DNA of 64,000 bases from Rhodoglobus sp. (GTDB taxonomy: Bacteria > Actinomycetota > Actinomycetes > Actinomycetales > Microbacteriaceae), in NCBI GenBank assembly GCA_025464445.1, contig JAODLY010000028.1:27439-91438 (forward strand), given 5' to 3'. A model generated the notes under the pieces. That model was not told where the DNA came from. It made no database searches and saw nothing but the letters and a program-made list of their open reading frames with translations. The stretch's first letter is position 1, and each line of letters opens with the position of its first letter. Made by a program: the position numbers and the translations under genes. Positions 39,022 to 48,325 of this stretch are shown piece after piece.

Positions 39022-39801
39022 TCATTTGTCGTTCTTTCCGGAGTTGCCGTTGCCGGAGTTGCCTGAACCCGAGTTGCCGTTGCCCGAGTTGCCTGAACCC
39101 GAGTTGCCGTTACCGGAATTGGAATCGCCGGACCCTGATCCGCTCGAGCTGCCGGAATCGCCCGAGCCGCTGCCGGAATCGCCCGAGCCGGAGTTACCGT
39201 TGCCGGAACCGCCCTTGGAGCTATCCTCGGGCACTGGGGTGCTCTCGTCCGCAATGGCGGTGCTGTCGTCGCCCGCGTCATGCGTGGCCACCAGGTCACG
39301 GGCGCGATCCTGGACGCCGCCGCCCACCGTCGTGTCGTCCTGGGGCGTGGTGCTGCCATCCGTGCTGCCGGTGAGGGGCGCATTGTCGTCGACGTGGATG
39401 CCGTCGTGCGGCGCAACGCTCGACACGACGGTGTCGAACGCGTGCTGGGCGACCGGGGGCAGTACGCCCGCGACGCCGGCACCCGTGACGGCCGCAGCAC
39501 CGATGGCCACGCCGAACACCACGTTTATCCCCACGCCCAGGCCGAACACTCCGCCCAGGATGCGCTTTTGGCGAGGTGAGCGCGCCGTCCGGACACCCGA
39601 AGTCCGGATCGGCGCGCTCCTCGTGCCATCCAGGTAAGCAACCAGCGCGGCCGATGGCTGCGGCGAGGTCGACACCCGAACGGCGACATGGCGATATTCC
39701 GCGAGCGAATTCGCGAGCGGAACCAACTCCGGATGCCCGTGTGGCGCCCGACCGCCCACGACCGCCTCGGCGTCGTGTTCGGAGATCCGGTAGTTGTCCA
39801 T
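39022..39801 (-). CDS. Putative membrane-anchored anti-sigma-like protein with long Ser/Gly/Asn repeat tail
   Basis: One TM segment, directly downstream of sigma factor; C-terminal (GNSGSGNSG)n. Confidence 0.6.
   Translation of the reverse strand: MDNYRISEHDAEAVVGGRAPHGHPELVPLANSLAEYRHVAVRVSTSPQPSAALVAYLDGTRSAPIRTSGVRTARSPRQKRILGGVFGLGVGINVVFGVAIGAAAVTGAGVAGVLPPVAQHAFDTVVSSVAPHDGIHVDDNAPLTGSTDGSTTPQDDTTVGGGVQDRARDLVATHDAGDDSTAIADESTPVPEDSSKGGSGNGNSGSGDSGSGSGDSGSSSGSGSGDSNSGNGNSGSGNSGNGNSGSGNSGNGNSGKNDK
39040..39210. repeat. Coding minisatellite (Ser/Gly/Asn-rich tail)
   Basis: Repeated ggagttgccgttgccggagttgcctgaacccg units on + strand. Confidence 0.8.
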
Positions 39802-39822
39802 GTCACTAGCGCTATCGCTGGA

Positions 39823-40455
39823 TCAGTCGGAAAGGGTACGGCCTGGCGAAACTTTCTTTCGAAGCGACTGGAGTGCCCTGTGTTGCAGGGCTTTCACCGC
39901 ACCGGCGCGCTTGCCCACAACCTCGGCAATCTGCTCGATCGTGAGATCACCCAGGATCCTCAGCACCATGACGTTGCGCTGGTCTTCGGGCAGGTCGTCG
40001 AGCAGCTGGACTGCGGATGCCTCGCCGAGGCGTTCGAGCGCGGCATCCTCAGCGCTGGGGCTCTCGCGCACATCCTCCTCCGCCGACCACGGCCGTGCCT
40101 CGCCGCGCCGGGTGCGCCGGCGCAGTTCGTCGACCAGCCGACGGTAGGCGATCGAGAAGACGAAAGAGCGCAGTTCGGGCTCGCCACCGACGAAATCGGG
40201 GAGTTGCTCGAAGAGGGCGAGGAAAACGTCGCTCGTGAGATCGTCGGCTTCGCGGGATCCGCGCGCGCGGGCGAACGCCGCCACGGCGGGCGCGTACTCC
40301 TGCCAGATCGTGCGGAAAGCCCATCCGGAGCCGGCCTGGGCGGCGGCGAGCACCGCGTCGAAGGCCTCGGACCCCATGCCCGCGGTTGTCGCGCGATGCC
40401 GCATCCCGGTTTCGGGCGCAGTGGGCAGGGCCAATGCCTCAGCGGCGTCGCCCAT
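39823..40455 (-). CDS. ECF RNA polymerase sigma factor
   Basis: EADDLTSDVFLALFEQLPDF...LPEDQRNVMVLRILGDLTIEQIAEVVGKRAGAVKALQHRALQSLRK; SD gggggag before ATG at 40455. Confidence 0.9.
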   Translation of the reverse strand: MGDAAEALALPTAPETGMRHRATTAGMGSEAFDAVLAAAQAGSGWAFRTIWQEYAPAVAAFARARGSREADDLTSDVFLALFEQLPDFVGGEPELRSFVFSIAYRRLVDELRRRTRRGEARPWSAEEDVRESPSAEDAALERLGEASAVQLLDDLPEDQRNVMVLRILGDLTIEQIAEVVGKRAGAVKALQHRALQSLRKKVSPGRTLSD

Positions 40456-40589
40456 CGCTCCCCCAGAGCTGTGTAAGCAAAAGGGCGCGTCGGGCACCCC
40501 TGACCTGTGACCCTATATCCGTTGCGAGAGGCGTTCTAAGCCCCCGAATGGGTGCCGGGGTAGCCTTGAGGTGACAGGAAGAGGTGCGC

Positions 40590-41444
40590 ATGGCCGAGCC
40601 GACAGACACCCGCGTTGCCGTCTATATCGACTTCGACAACATCGTGATTTCGCGCTTCAGCCAGGTGAATGGCCGGTTCAGCCGCCAGCAGAAGATGAAA
40701 GACCTCGACCCGAACGATCCCGAAACGTCGAAGATGCTCGAGGATGCCAGGGTCGACCTGGGCGCCGTGCTCGACTTCGCCTCATCGTTCGGCACCGTCG
40801 CGGTTAGTCGTGCATACGCCGACTGGTCGGTGCCCGTGAACTCGGCATACAGCAAGCAGCTCATCGATCGGGCCGTTGACCTGATCCAGCTCTTCCCTAC
40901 TGTCGGTTCGGGCAAGAATGGCGCGGACATCCGGCTCGCATTGGATGTCGCGGACGACCTGTTCCGCTTCCCGCACCTGACCCACGTGGTGATCGTCGCC
41001 GGCGACTCCGACTACATCGCCCTCGCCCAGCGCTGCAAACAGCTCGGGCGCTACGTCGTCGGCATCGGAGTGACCGGCTCGGTGAGCCCGGCCTTTGCAC
41101 TGGCCTGCAACGAGTTCAAGGACTACGACGCGCTGCCGGGCGTGACAGCCCCGCGCGTTGTGGCGCGTGTGCAGAAGCAGTCGAAAGCGCCCAGACCGAA
41201 GACCGGGGTGGATGCCGCGACCGACCTTCTCGTGAAAGCCCTGCAGCTCGCCCAGTCGAAAGACGACGACGAGTGGCAGCCCACCTCCGGCATCAAGAGC
41301 CAGATGCTGCGGCTCGACCCCACATTCCAGGAGCGGGCGCTCGGGTTCAAGTCGTTCACCGACTTCGCCCAGTCGCTGCCGGATGTCGTCGAGCTCGACG
41401 ACGGCACGACGCTGCGCAAAATCCGGTTGCGTTCGAAGGGCTGA
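40590..41444 (+). CDS. NYN-domain (PIN-like nuclease) protein with C-terminal LOTUS/OST-HTH-like region
   Basis: VAVYIDFDNIVIS...VIVAGDSDYIALAQRCKQLGRYVVGIG. Confidence 0.88.
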   Translation: MAEPTDTRVAVYIDFDNIVISRFSQVNGRFSRQQKMKDLDPNDPETSKMLEDARVDLGAVLDFASSFGTVAVSRAYADWSVPVNSAYSKQLIDRAVDLIQLFPTVGSGKNGADIRLALDVADDLFRFPHLTHVVIVAGDSDYIALAQRCKQLGRYVVGIGVTGSVSPAFALACNEFKDYDALPGVTAPRVVARVQKQSKAPRPKTGVDAATDLLVKALQLAQSKDDDEWQPTSGIKSQMLRLDPTFQERALGFKSFTDFAQSLPDVVELDDGTTLRKIRLRSKG

Positions 41445-41479
41445 GCGGCCACGGTGCCACCTCTGCTCGGGGCTGTGAC

Positions 41480-42274
41480 CTACAGCCGCTCTTCCCCAAC
41501 GCTGTTGCCGCCGTCGACGACGATCACCTGGCCCGTGACATACGACGCGCCGGGTGTCGCCAGCCACGCGATGGCCGACGCGACTTCCGCGGCAGTCCCG
41601 CTGCGGTGGGCGGGAACACGCTCACCCTCGAGCGCCTCCGACGGGAGTTGGGATGCTGTGGCGATCCACCCGGGCGCGACGGCATTCGCGGTGATCGCGG
41701 CATCCGCTTCATCGACGGCGAGCGCTCGGGTGAAGCCGACAATGCCGGCTTTCGCGGCAGCGTAGGACACGTCGCCGCGCGCGGCCATCACCGGCCCGGT
41801 CACGCTCGACACCGAGACGACGCGCCCCCATCCCGCAGCGCGCATGAATGGCAGCACGAGCCGCGTCACGAGAAACACGCTCGACAGGTTCATGGCGATG
41901 CTGCGGTCCCAGTCATCCGGGCTCATGAGGGCGTCGCCTGACGGCATTCCCGGGTCACCTGTCGCGATCATGCCTGCGTTGTTCACGAGCACCGTCGGCT
42001 CGAGGGATGCCTCAGCCAGCGTCACCCCGAACTGCCCCACAACCCCTGCGGACTCGAGGCGGGCCACGATCCCCACCGCGTCGAGGCCGAGCGCACGCAG
42101 CTCATCCGCCCGGTCGTGGATCCTGTCGGTCGTGCCGGTGACGACGAGTCGGGCACCGAGTTCGCCAAGCGCCCTGGCGCTCGCGAATCCGATACCGGTG
42201 GGGCTGCCGGCGCCCGTGATGAGGGCTGTGCGCCCGCTGAGGTCCCAGGCCGGCGGCAGTGTCATGCGGCTCAT
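41480..42274 (-). CDS. SDR family oxidoreductase
   Basis: ALITGAGSPTGIGFASARALGELGA...SYAAAKAGIVGFTRALA. Confidence 0.92.
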   Translation of the reverse strand: MSRMTLPPAWDLSGRTALITGAGSPTGIGFASARALGELGARLVVTGTTDRIHDRADELRALGLDAVGIVARLESAGVVGQFGVTLAEASLEPTVLVNNAGMIATGDPGMPSGDALMSPDDWDRSIAMNLSSVFLVTRLVLPFMRAAGWGRVVSVSSVTGPVMAARGDVSYAAAKAGIVGFTRALAVDEADAAITANAVAPGWIATASQLPSEALEGERVPAHRSGTAAEVASAIAWLATPGASYVTGQVIVVDGGNSVGEERL

Positions 42275-42291
42275 GCTACGGGGGATTGGTA

Positions 42292-42309
42292 GACTAACTT
42301 CACTTAGTC
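42292..42309. promoter_or_regulatory. Candidate Phd operator
   Basis: gactaa-cttcac-ttagtc just upstream of phd-like ATG. Confidence 0.5.
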
Positions 42310-42324
42310 CACTCGGAGGCCCGC

Positions 42325-42570
42325 ATGCGATCCGTCAACATCCACGATGCAAAGACCCAGTTCTCCCGCCTTGTCGACGAGGTCGCGGGTGGAGAGTCGA
42401 TCGTGATCGCGAAGGCCGGCAAGCCTGTCGCCCGGCTGGTGCCGCTGGACGCCGTGCCCGACAGCGAAAAAAGCCTCATCGGATTCCTGGCAGGCAGGGT
42501 GCAGGTTCCCGACGACTTCGACCGGATGGGCGAGGGCGAGATCGCCGCACTGTTCCAGGGCGGCGAATGA
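42325..42570 (+). CDS. Phd/YefM-family antitoxin
   Basis: VNIHDAKTQFSRLVDEVAGGESIVIAKAGKPVARLVPL. Confidence 0.92.
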   Translation: MRSVNIHDAKTQFSRLVDEVAGGESIVIAKAGKPVARLVPLDAVPDSEKSLIGFLAGRVQVPDDFDRMGEGEIAALFQGGE

Positions 42571-42953
42571 TCTACCTGCTCGATACCCAGCTCGTGCTCT
42601 GGGCTGCGGCCGGCTCGCCCAGGCTCAGCGACGCCGCTCGCCGGCTGCTCGACGACCCCACCAGCGGATTCATGTTCAGCGCGGCCGTGATCTGGGAGGT
42701 GGCGATCAAGTCATCATTGGGACGTCAGGATTTCGTGGCGGACCCCAGGCTGCTTCGCCGCGGGCTTCTCGAGAATGGCGCGACCGAGCTCGCGATCACG
42801 AGCGACCACGGCCTTGCCGTGATCGGCTTGCCACCGATCCACAAAGACCCTTTCGACCGCATCCAGGTCGCCCAGGCCAGGGTGGAGGGCCTCGTGCTGC
42901 TCACCGCCGACCCCGTTGTCGCACAGTACGGGTCGCCCGTCGAGTTGGTCTGA
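42567..42953 (+). CDS. PIN-domain toxin (VapC-like)
   Basis: MIYLLDTQLVLWAAAGSPRLS...DPFDRIQVAQARVEGLVLLTAD; ATGA overlap with antitoxin. Confidence 0.92.
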   Translation: MIYLLDTQLVLWAAAGSPRLSDAARRLLDDPTSGFMFSAAVIWEVAIKSSLGRQDFVADPRLLRRGLLENGATELAITSDHGLAVIGLPPIHKDPFDRIQVAQARVEGLVLLTADPVVAQYGSPVELV

Positions 42954-43017
42954 GGGTTCCTTACCGGGGTGCTCGTGCCTACGCTGAAATGAGGTAGTCC
43001 GAGCGGAGGGAGCCACC

Positions 43018-43875
43018 GTGCGAATCGCAGTCCTGGGAACAGGCACCATGGGCACAGGGATCGTCAAGACGCTGCTGCGCAACGGTTTCGACGTGACAGC
43101 GTGGAATCGCTCCCTCGACAGGGCAAGGCCGCTCGCCGCCGACGGCGCGATCGTCGCCGACACGAGTGCAGAAGCCGTGGGCGACGCGGATGTCGTGCTC
43201 ACGATCCTCTTCGACGCCGCGGCGACGCTGTCCGTGGCATCCACGTTTCTCAATGCCATGCCGACCGGCGCGGTCTGGATGCAGTCGGCGACCGTCGGCC
43301 CGCAAAGCATCCGCGAGATCGCTCGGCTCGCCGCACAGCATGGGGTGAACATCATCGACGCCCCTGTGGTCGGCACGAAGAAGCCGGCCGAAGACGGCAC
43401 GCTCGTTCCGCTCGTTTCAGGGGAGGCTGTCCTGATCGAGAAGGTGCAACCGGTGCTGGATGCTATCGGCAGCAAGACTGTTGTTGCCGGCACCGCAATC
43501 GGCGATGCGAGCTCGCTCAAGCTCGCGTGCAACGCCTGGGTGGCATCCCTGTTGGCGGGCACAGCCCAGTCGCTGGTGATGTGCGAGCAGCTCGGCGTCG
43601 ATCCGAAGCTGTTCCTGCAGGCGATGGACGGCGGCGCATCGAATGCCCCGTTCCTCCAGTTGAAGGGCGCGATGATGCTCGCGAGCGACTTCACCCCGTC
43701 TTTCGGCCTCGACGCCCTCCTCAAAGACCTCACCCTGATGGTCGAGGCGAGTGGCACCCCCAACGAACTGCTCGTTTCGCTGCGTGACATCTATAGCGAG
43801 GCGAGCGCTGCGGGCCACGGGGCGGATGATGTCGCGGCCGTGTACACCGCGTTCACGGGTGAGCGCCCGCGGTAG
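43018..43875 (+). CDS. NAD(P)-dependent beta-hydroxyacid dehydrogenase-like protein
   Basis: IAVLGTGTMGTGIVKTLLRNGFDVTAWNRS. Confidence 0.9.
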   Translation: MRIAVLGTGTMGTGIVKTLLRNGFDVTAWNRSLDRARPLAADGAIVADTSAEAVGDADVVLTILFDAAATLSVASTFLNAMPTGAVWMQSATVGPQSIREIARLAAQHGVNIIDAPVVGTKKPAEDGTLVPLVSGEAVLIEKVQPVLDAIGSKTVVAGTAIGDASSLKLACNAWVASLLAGTAQSLVMCEQLGVDPKLFLQAMDGGASNAPFLQLKGAMMLASDFTPSFGLDALLKDLTLMVEASGTPNELLVSLRDIYSEASAAGHGADDVAAVYTAFTGERPR

Positions 43876-43915
43876 GACCGGCCCGTCCCGGCGGCGACCG
43901 CGCGGGGGGTTGCCG

Positions 43916-44680
43916 CTAGCCGGCTTTGACCAGCTCGATCAGGAGGGTGCTCGAGCCGAAGGATGCGGGCGAGCCCGCGTATGGGTCGATCGTGAGGGCG
44001 CTCGGGCTGAAATCGTTCTGCACGGATAGAGGCACGTCCAGCTGGGTGGTCTGCACGAGAGTTGTCTCGGTGATCGTCGTCGTTCCCGTCGCTCTGCCTG
44101 CTGTTGTGTAGAGCAGGTCGAACCCGTTCAGTCGTAGGACGAGTTGGCCTGCCTCGATAACGGGAACTTTGAACGTCACCCGATAGACCCCGATTTCGTG
44201 AAGGACGAACTGCCCAGGCACGAACGGGTCCCGCGTGACAATCGAGGTGGTCGATGGGCCGTCCTGCGGAAACTTCACCGAATCGCCGCCTGCGATGGGG
44301 CCATTGTCCCCGAACATGGCGAAGAACAGCGCGGCCTCGCCCGACCCGTCGGCCCCTGTGGCGCCGGCCGGGCCGATCGCTCCCGCCGGGCCGATCGCGC
44401 CGGCCGCACCGGGAGGCCCTGCCGGTCCAGCTGCACCCGAGCCTGAACCGCTGGCGCCCGTCGCCCCGCGGGCGCCCTGCACGCCTGCCGTGCCAGGGGC
44501 GCCGCTGGGTCCCGTCACGCCGGGAATGCCGGAGGCGCCGGTAGCGCCCGGGGTTCCCGCGAGCCCCTGGGGGCCGGTCGACCCGGCCGGTCCGGCAGAC
44601 CCTCGCGGGGCCCAAAGGATGAGAACCAGGACCAGCGCGAGAGTGACCACGCCCAGCAGGATGGGGAGAACGCGTCGCAT
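43916..44680 (-). CDS. Collagen-like (Gly-X-Y) surface protein, paralogue A
   Basis: GSAGPAGSTGPQGLAGTPGATGASGIPGVTGPSGAPGTAG... then C-terminal globular domain; N-terminal TM/signal. Confidence 0.88.
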   Translation of the reverse strand: MRRVLPILLGVVTLALVLVLILWAPRGSAGPAGSTGPQGLAGTPGATGASGIPGVTGPSGAPGTAGVQGARGATGASGSGSGAAGPAGPPGAAGAIGPAGAIGPAGATGADGSGEAALFFAMFGDNGPIAGGDSVKFPQDGPSTTSIVTRDPFVPGQFVLHEIGVYRVTFKVPVIEAGQLVLRLNGFDLLYTTAGRATGTTTITETTLVQTTQLDVPLSVQNDFSPSALTIDPYAGSPASFGSSTLLIELVKAG

Positions 44681-44781
44681 GGGTTCCTTCCGTTTCGGTC
44701 CTCAGCGTAGCGGTCGGGACCCGCGGCGCGTGCAGGCGCGACAGCGCCCACCATGTCGGCCCCGGCGGTTATGCTCCCGGC

Positions 44782-45228
44782 ATGGCGAAGTGGTCAGAGA
44801 TCGAACGGGATGCCGCGGAGTTCGCCGAGCGCCTCCGCACGATCTTCCAGGCCGGAACCAACAAGACGCTCGCAACCCTGCGGCGCGATGGCTCCCCACG
44901 GATCAGCGGCACCGAGCTCGAGTTCGACGCCGGCGCGGCGACCCTGGGCATGATGCCCGGCTCGCGCAAAGAAGACGACGTACTTCGAGACGCGCGATGT
45001 GCAATCCACTCCCCCACGATCGAACCGCCAAAAGGTTCGCTCGGTCTCGGGGATGCGAAGCTGTCCGGCAGGCTCCTCGCGATCGACCCACCGGGGCCGG
45101 ACGCCGTGCCGGGCTCGTACTTCGAGCTGGACATCACCGAGGCGGTGGTCACCTGGGTCGAGGGGGATCGACTCGTGATGGAGTCGTGGCATCCGGGGCG
45201 GGGCATCCAGCGGACCTCTCGCACGTAG
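44782..45228 (+). CDS. Pyridoxamine 5'-phosphate oxidase-like FMN/F420 family protein
   Basis: KTLATLRRDGSPRISGTELEFDAGAATLGMMPGSRKEDDVLRDARCAIHS. Confidence 0.8.
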   Translation: MAKWSEIERDAAEFAERLRTIFQAGTNKTLATLRRDGSPRISGTELEFDAGAATLGMMPGSRKEDDVLRDARCAIHSPTIEPPKGSLGLGDAKLSGRLLAIDPPGPDAVPGSYFELDITEAVVTWVEGDRLVMESWHPGRGIQRTSRT

Positions 45229-45250
45229 CCTGCGGTTGGGCGGTCGAGCG

Positions 45251-45730
45251 TCACGATAGAGCTCGGCGCATCCTCTCTTCCCCTAGCCCGGGCCGGAGCA
45301 GGTCGCGCTGCCCGGTCGGGATAAACCCGCACCGCTCGTACACGCGCCGAGCGGTTTCGTTGCCGTCTGAGACCCACAGTGCGATCGCTGCAGCCCGCTC
45401 GCGGGTCGCCCAGTCGACGAGCGCCTCGACGAGGGATGCCGCGATCCCGCGCCCGCGCGCATCCGGCTCCACCCACATCCCGACGATCTCCCGGCTCTCC
45501 GCCTCGTGCCGGTCAGGGATACCGGCGGCAATCGCCACTGCCCGACCCTCGAGCATCCCGAACAGCGCGTAGGAGCTGCCGGAGCGCTGCCGCCAGGTCT
45601 CCTCGCCGAAGGCGCTCTCGCCCTCCAGCGTCGACCCATAGGCGTCCGGAGCACCGGCGAGCGCGCGCAACCGGATGTCGCGGTACTCGCGCCAATCGTC
45701 GGCGGTCGCGCGACAGATGGTGAGGGTCAC
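45251..45730 (-). CDS. GNAT N-acetyltransferase
   Basis: IVGMWVEPDARGRGIAASLVEALVDWA...ARRVYERCGF. Confidence 0.92.
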   Translation of the reverse strand: MTLTICRATADDWREYRDIRLRALAGAPDAYGSTLEGESAFGEETWRQRSGSSYALFGMLEGRAVAIAAGIPDRHEAESREIVGMWVEPDARGRGIAASLVEALVDWATRERAAAIALWVSDGNETARRVYERCGFIPTGQRDLLRPGLGEERMRRALS

Positions 45731-45853
45731 GGCTCAATCTTCGCCCACTTCCTTCGTCGCTGCCCCCCGAACGCGGAGTTCCGCTCACCTCATATCGCTG
45801 CGAGACTCGACAGCACCGGCGGCCGGGCCGGGTTCTGGGGCACGGGGGTGGCC

Positions 45854-47923
45854 ATGGCTGCAGCGGGAGCATCCGCCTACCTGGAATCGCGGCGCCAGCT
45901 GGCCATCGCTGACAACCATGAACTGGCGGCGCGTGAGGCGCGTGCGACAGCGGCTCGATACGGAATCGCCGCAGTAACCGAGAAGCAGGTCGCCAAGCGG
46001 CTCTCCCCGCTGAGCGCCGTGGGTTACACGCTGCTTGCCGACCGCGGTTGGCCCGGGAGCCGGCGGGCGCAGGTCGACCTGGTGGTCGTGGGGCCGTCGG
46101 GCGTGTTCATCGTCGACACCAAAGCCTGGAAAGACGTTGAGATTGCGGCGGGACATATCTATCGCGGCCAGGAAGACGTCACAGAAGACCTCGACGGGCT
46201 CGCAGACCTTGCGTATTCGACCGAACAGGTCATGGCCGACATCGGGCTCGCCCCCGGCGAGGTGCACGCCGTCGCCGTGCTAGCGGGGCGCAAGGGCATC
46301 AACGCAATGGTCGGCACGGTCGACGTCATCGGCGAGTTCGACGTTGTGCAATACGTCGCCCGCGGCGGTCAGCGCCTGACGAGTGCGCAAGTCGATGCCG
46401 TGCTTGCTGTCGCGTTGCGCCACTTTCCCGTGCTCGGCACCCCGCCTCCTGTCGATGTCACGATTGCCGAGCCGGTAGTCGCCGACGATCCCGAGCCTCT
46501 CGACCTGTCCACCGACGACGAAGTCAACGACGCGATAATGGCTGGCATCCTCGCCGCGCCCATCGAAGACTGGATGTCGTTCCTGCACCCCGACCAGGCC
46601 CGCCTCGTGCGTCGCAGCTTCGGCGGTCCCGCACGCATCCGCGGGTCCGCTGGCACGGGCAAGACAGTTGTCGGGTTGCACCGCGCCGCCTACCTCGCGC
46701 GCTCCAAGCCAGGTCGCGTGCTCGTTACTACCTACGTGAAGTCGCTTCCCGCCGTGCTGTCCACGCTGCTGCATCGCATGGCGCCCGACGTGAGTGATCG
46801 CGTGGACTTCGTGAGCGCCCATGCATTTGCGCGCCGGCTGCTGCGCGAGCGGGGCATCCACTGCGCTCTGGATAGCAAGCGCGCCGATGCGGCATTCGCG
46901 GCCGCCTGGCGTGAGATCGGAGTGCCCGGCCCTTTGGGCAAGCTGGACCAGTCGCCGCGCTACTGGAAGGACGAGATCCTCCAGGTGATCAAGGGGCGCG
47001 GAATCACGGCATTCGAGCCGTACGCTGATCTCGCCCGCACCGGCAGGCGCCGACAACTGCGTATCGAGCAGCGGCGGGCGATGTGGGACCTGTACGTCGC
47101 CTATGACAAGCGGCTGCGTGCCGATGGCATCCACGACTTCAACGATGTGATCACGTTGGCCGCGGCATCCCTTCGCGACAAACCGCTCGACACGTACAGC
47201 GCGGTGATCGTCGATGAAGCCCAGGATCTGTCCTGCTCGATGATCCGCATGTTGCATCAGCTCGTCGGCAACGAGCCCGACGGACTCACCCTCATCGGCG
47301 ATGGTCGCCAGACCGTCTACCCCGGCGGCTACACACTGGCGGAAGTCGGCATTTCGTTGGCGGGTCGTGGCGTGGTCATGACCACGAACTACCGCAACAC
47401 CGCCGAGATTCTCGACCTAGCCTCGACGATGGTCGCCAGCGACGATGTCACCGACATCGAGGGACCAGACCACGCGGATGCCGCGCCGCTGGTCGCCCGC
47501 ACCGGTGCGGCTCCCGTCGTGAAGTCGTTCACCTCGGGCAAGTCGCACGACGCGGATCTCGTCGCCCGTATCCAGCAGGTGACCCGTGACGTCGCAACCG
47601 ACCTCGGGGACGTCGCCGTGCTCGTGCTCGACAGGTACGCCCTCGCGCCGGTTTCCCTCGCCCTTTCCGCGGCCAAGATCGCCACAGTAGACCTCGACAG
47701 CTACGACGGCTCCATCGTGAACGCGGTCAAGGTCGGCACGATCAAGCGCGCCAAAGGCCTTGAGTTCAAGCAGGTATTACTGGCCGGGGTCAAAGAGGCG
47801 CTGCTCAACGGGGCGACGCCGACCGACGCTGCCTCCCTCGAACGCTACGAGCTGCAGAGACGCGAGCTTTACGTCGGGATGACCCGAGCGCGCGATGGGC
47901 TGTGGGTGGGCGTCGTTACGTAG
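45854..47923 (+). CDS. NERD-domain + UvrD/SF1-like helicase
   Basis: GRRAQVDLVVVGPSGVFIVDTKAW-type NERD region; RGSAGTGKTVVGLHRA; VIVDEAQDL; QRRELYVGMTRARDGLW. Confidence 0.9.
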   Translation: MAAAGASAYLESRRQLAIADNHELAAREARATAARYGIAAVTEKQVAKRLSPLSAVGYTLLADRGWPGSRRAQVDLVVVGPSGVFIVDTKAWKDVEIAAGHIYRGQEDVTEDLDGLADLAYSTEQVMADIGLAPGEVHAVAVLAGRKGINAMVGTVDVIGEFDVVQYVARGGQRLTSAQVDAVLAVALRHFPVLGTPPPVDVTIAEPVVADDPEPLDLSTDDEVNDAIMAGILAAPIEDWMSFLHPDQARLVRRSFGGPARIRGSAGTGKTVVGLHRAAYLARSKPGRVLVTTYVKSLPAVLSTLLHRMAPDVSDRVDFVSAHAFARRLLRERGIHCALDSKRADAAFAAAWREIGVPGPLGKLDQSPRYWKDEILQVIKGRGITAFEPYADLARTGRRRQLRIEQRRAMWDLYVAYDKRLRADGIHDFNDVITLAAASLRDKPLDTYSAVIVDEAQDLSCSMIRMLHQLVGNEPDGLTLIGDGRQTVYPGGYTLAEVGISLAGRGVVMTTNYRNTAEILDLASTMVASDDVTDIEGPDHADAAPLVARTGAAPVVKSFTSGKSHDADLVARIQQVTRDVATDLGDVAVLVLDRYALAPVSLALSAAKIATVDLDSYDGSIVNAVKVGTIKRAKGLEFKQVLLAGVKEALLNGATPTDAASLERYELQRRELYVGMTRARDGLWVGVVT

Positions 47924-47924
47924 T

Positions 47925-48288
47925 TCACGCCAGCGAATCGTCGAAGGTCGCAGTTCGCTCTCCCCCGGCACTTCCGGTGTTCACGGTCCCTGCCGGCTCG
48001 ATCAGCATTGCGTGCACCTCGCCCACCGTGATCGGGCAGTGCTCGACTCCGCGCGGAACCACGAACATCTGGCCAGGGCGAAGCTGCACGTTGCCGTCCC
48101 GCAGCTGGATGGTGAGGTCACCGGCGATCACCAGGAACAGCTCGTCGGTCTCCTCGTGCGTGTGCCATACGAACTCGCCTTGCAGCTTCACGGATCTCAT
48201 AGTCGTTGAGCCGAGCGACGACCTTCGGCGACCAGTGCTCGGCGATCAGGGACAACTTCTCCGCTAGATCCACGACGATGTTCGGCAT
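47925..48288 (-). pseudogene. Cupin-domain gene with an apparent +1 frameshift
   Basis: Frame 1 from 48288: [32 protein letters not shown]; frame 2: [26 protein letters not shown]; joined by one extra base near 48200. Confidence 0.75.
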
Positions 48289-48325
48289 AGTCCGATGCTC
48301 ACCACTAGCGTGGTGCACCTTGCGG

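Noticed and set aside
39040-39210. Regular repeats considered as CRISPR or intergenic satellite
   Set aside because: They lie in frame within a CDS and code for a Ser/Gly/Asn tail.
44235-45572. 445-aa plus-strand ORF
   Set aside because: Antisense to collagen-like and GNAT genes; Pro/Ala-rich composition is the complement of Gly-X-Y repeats.
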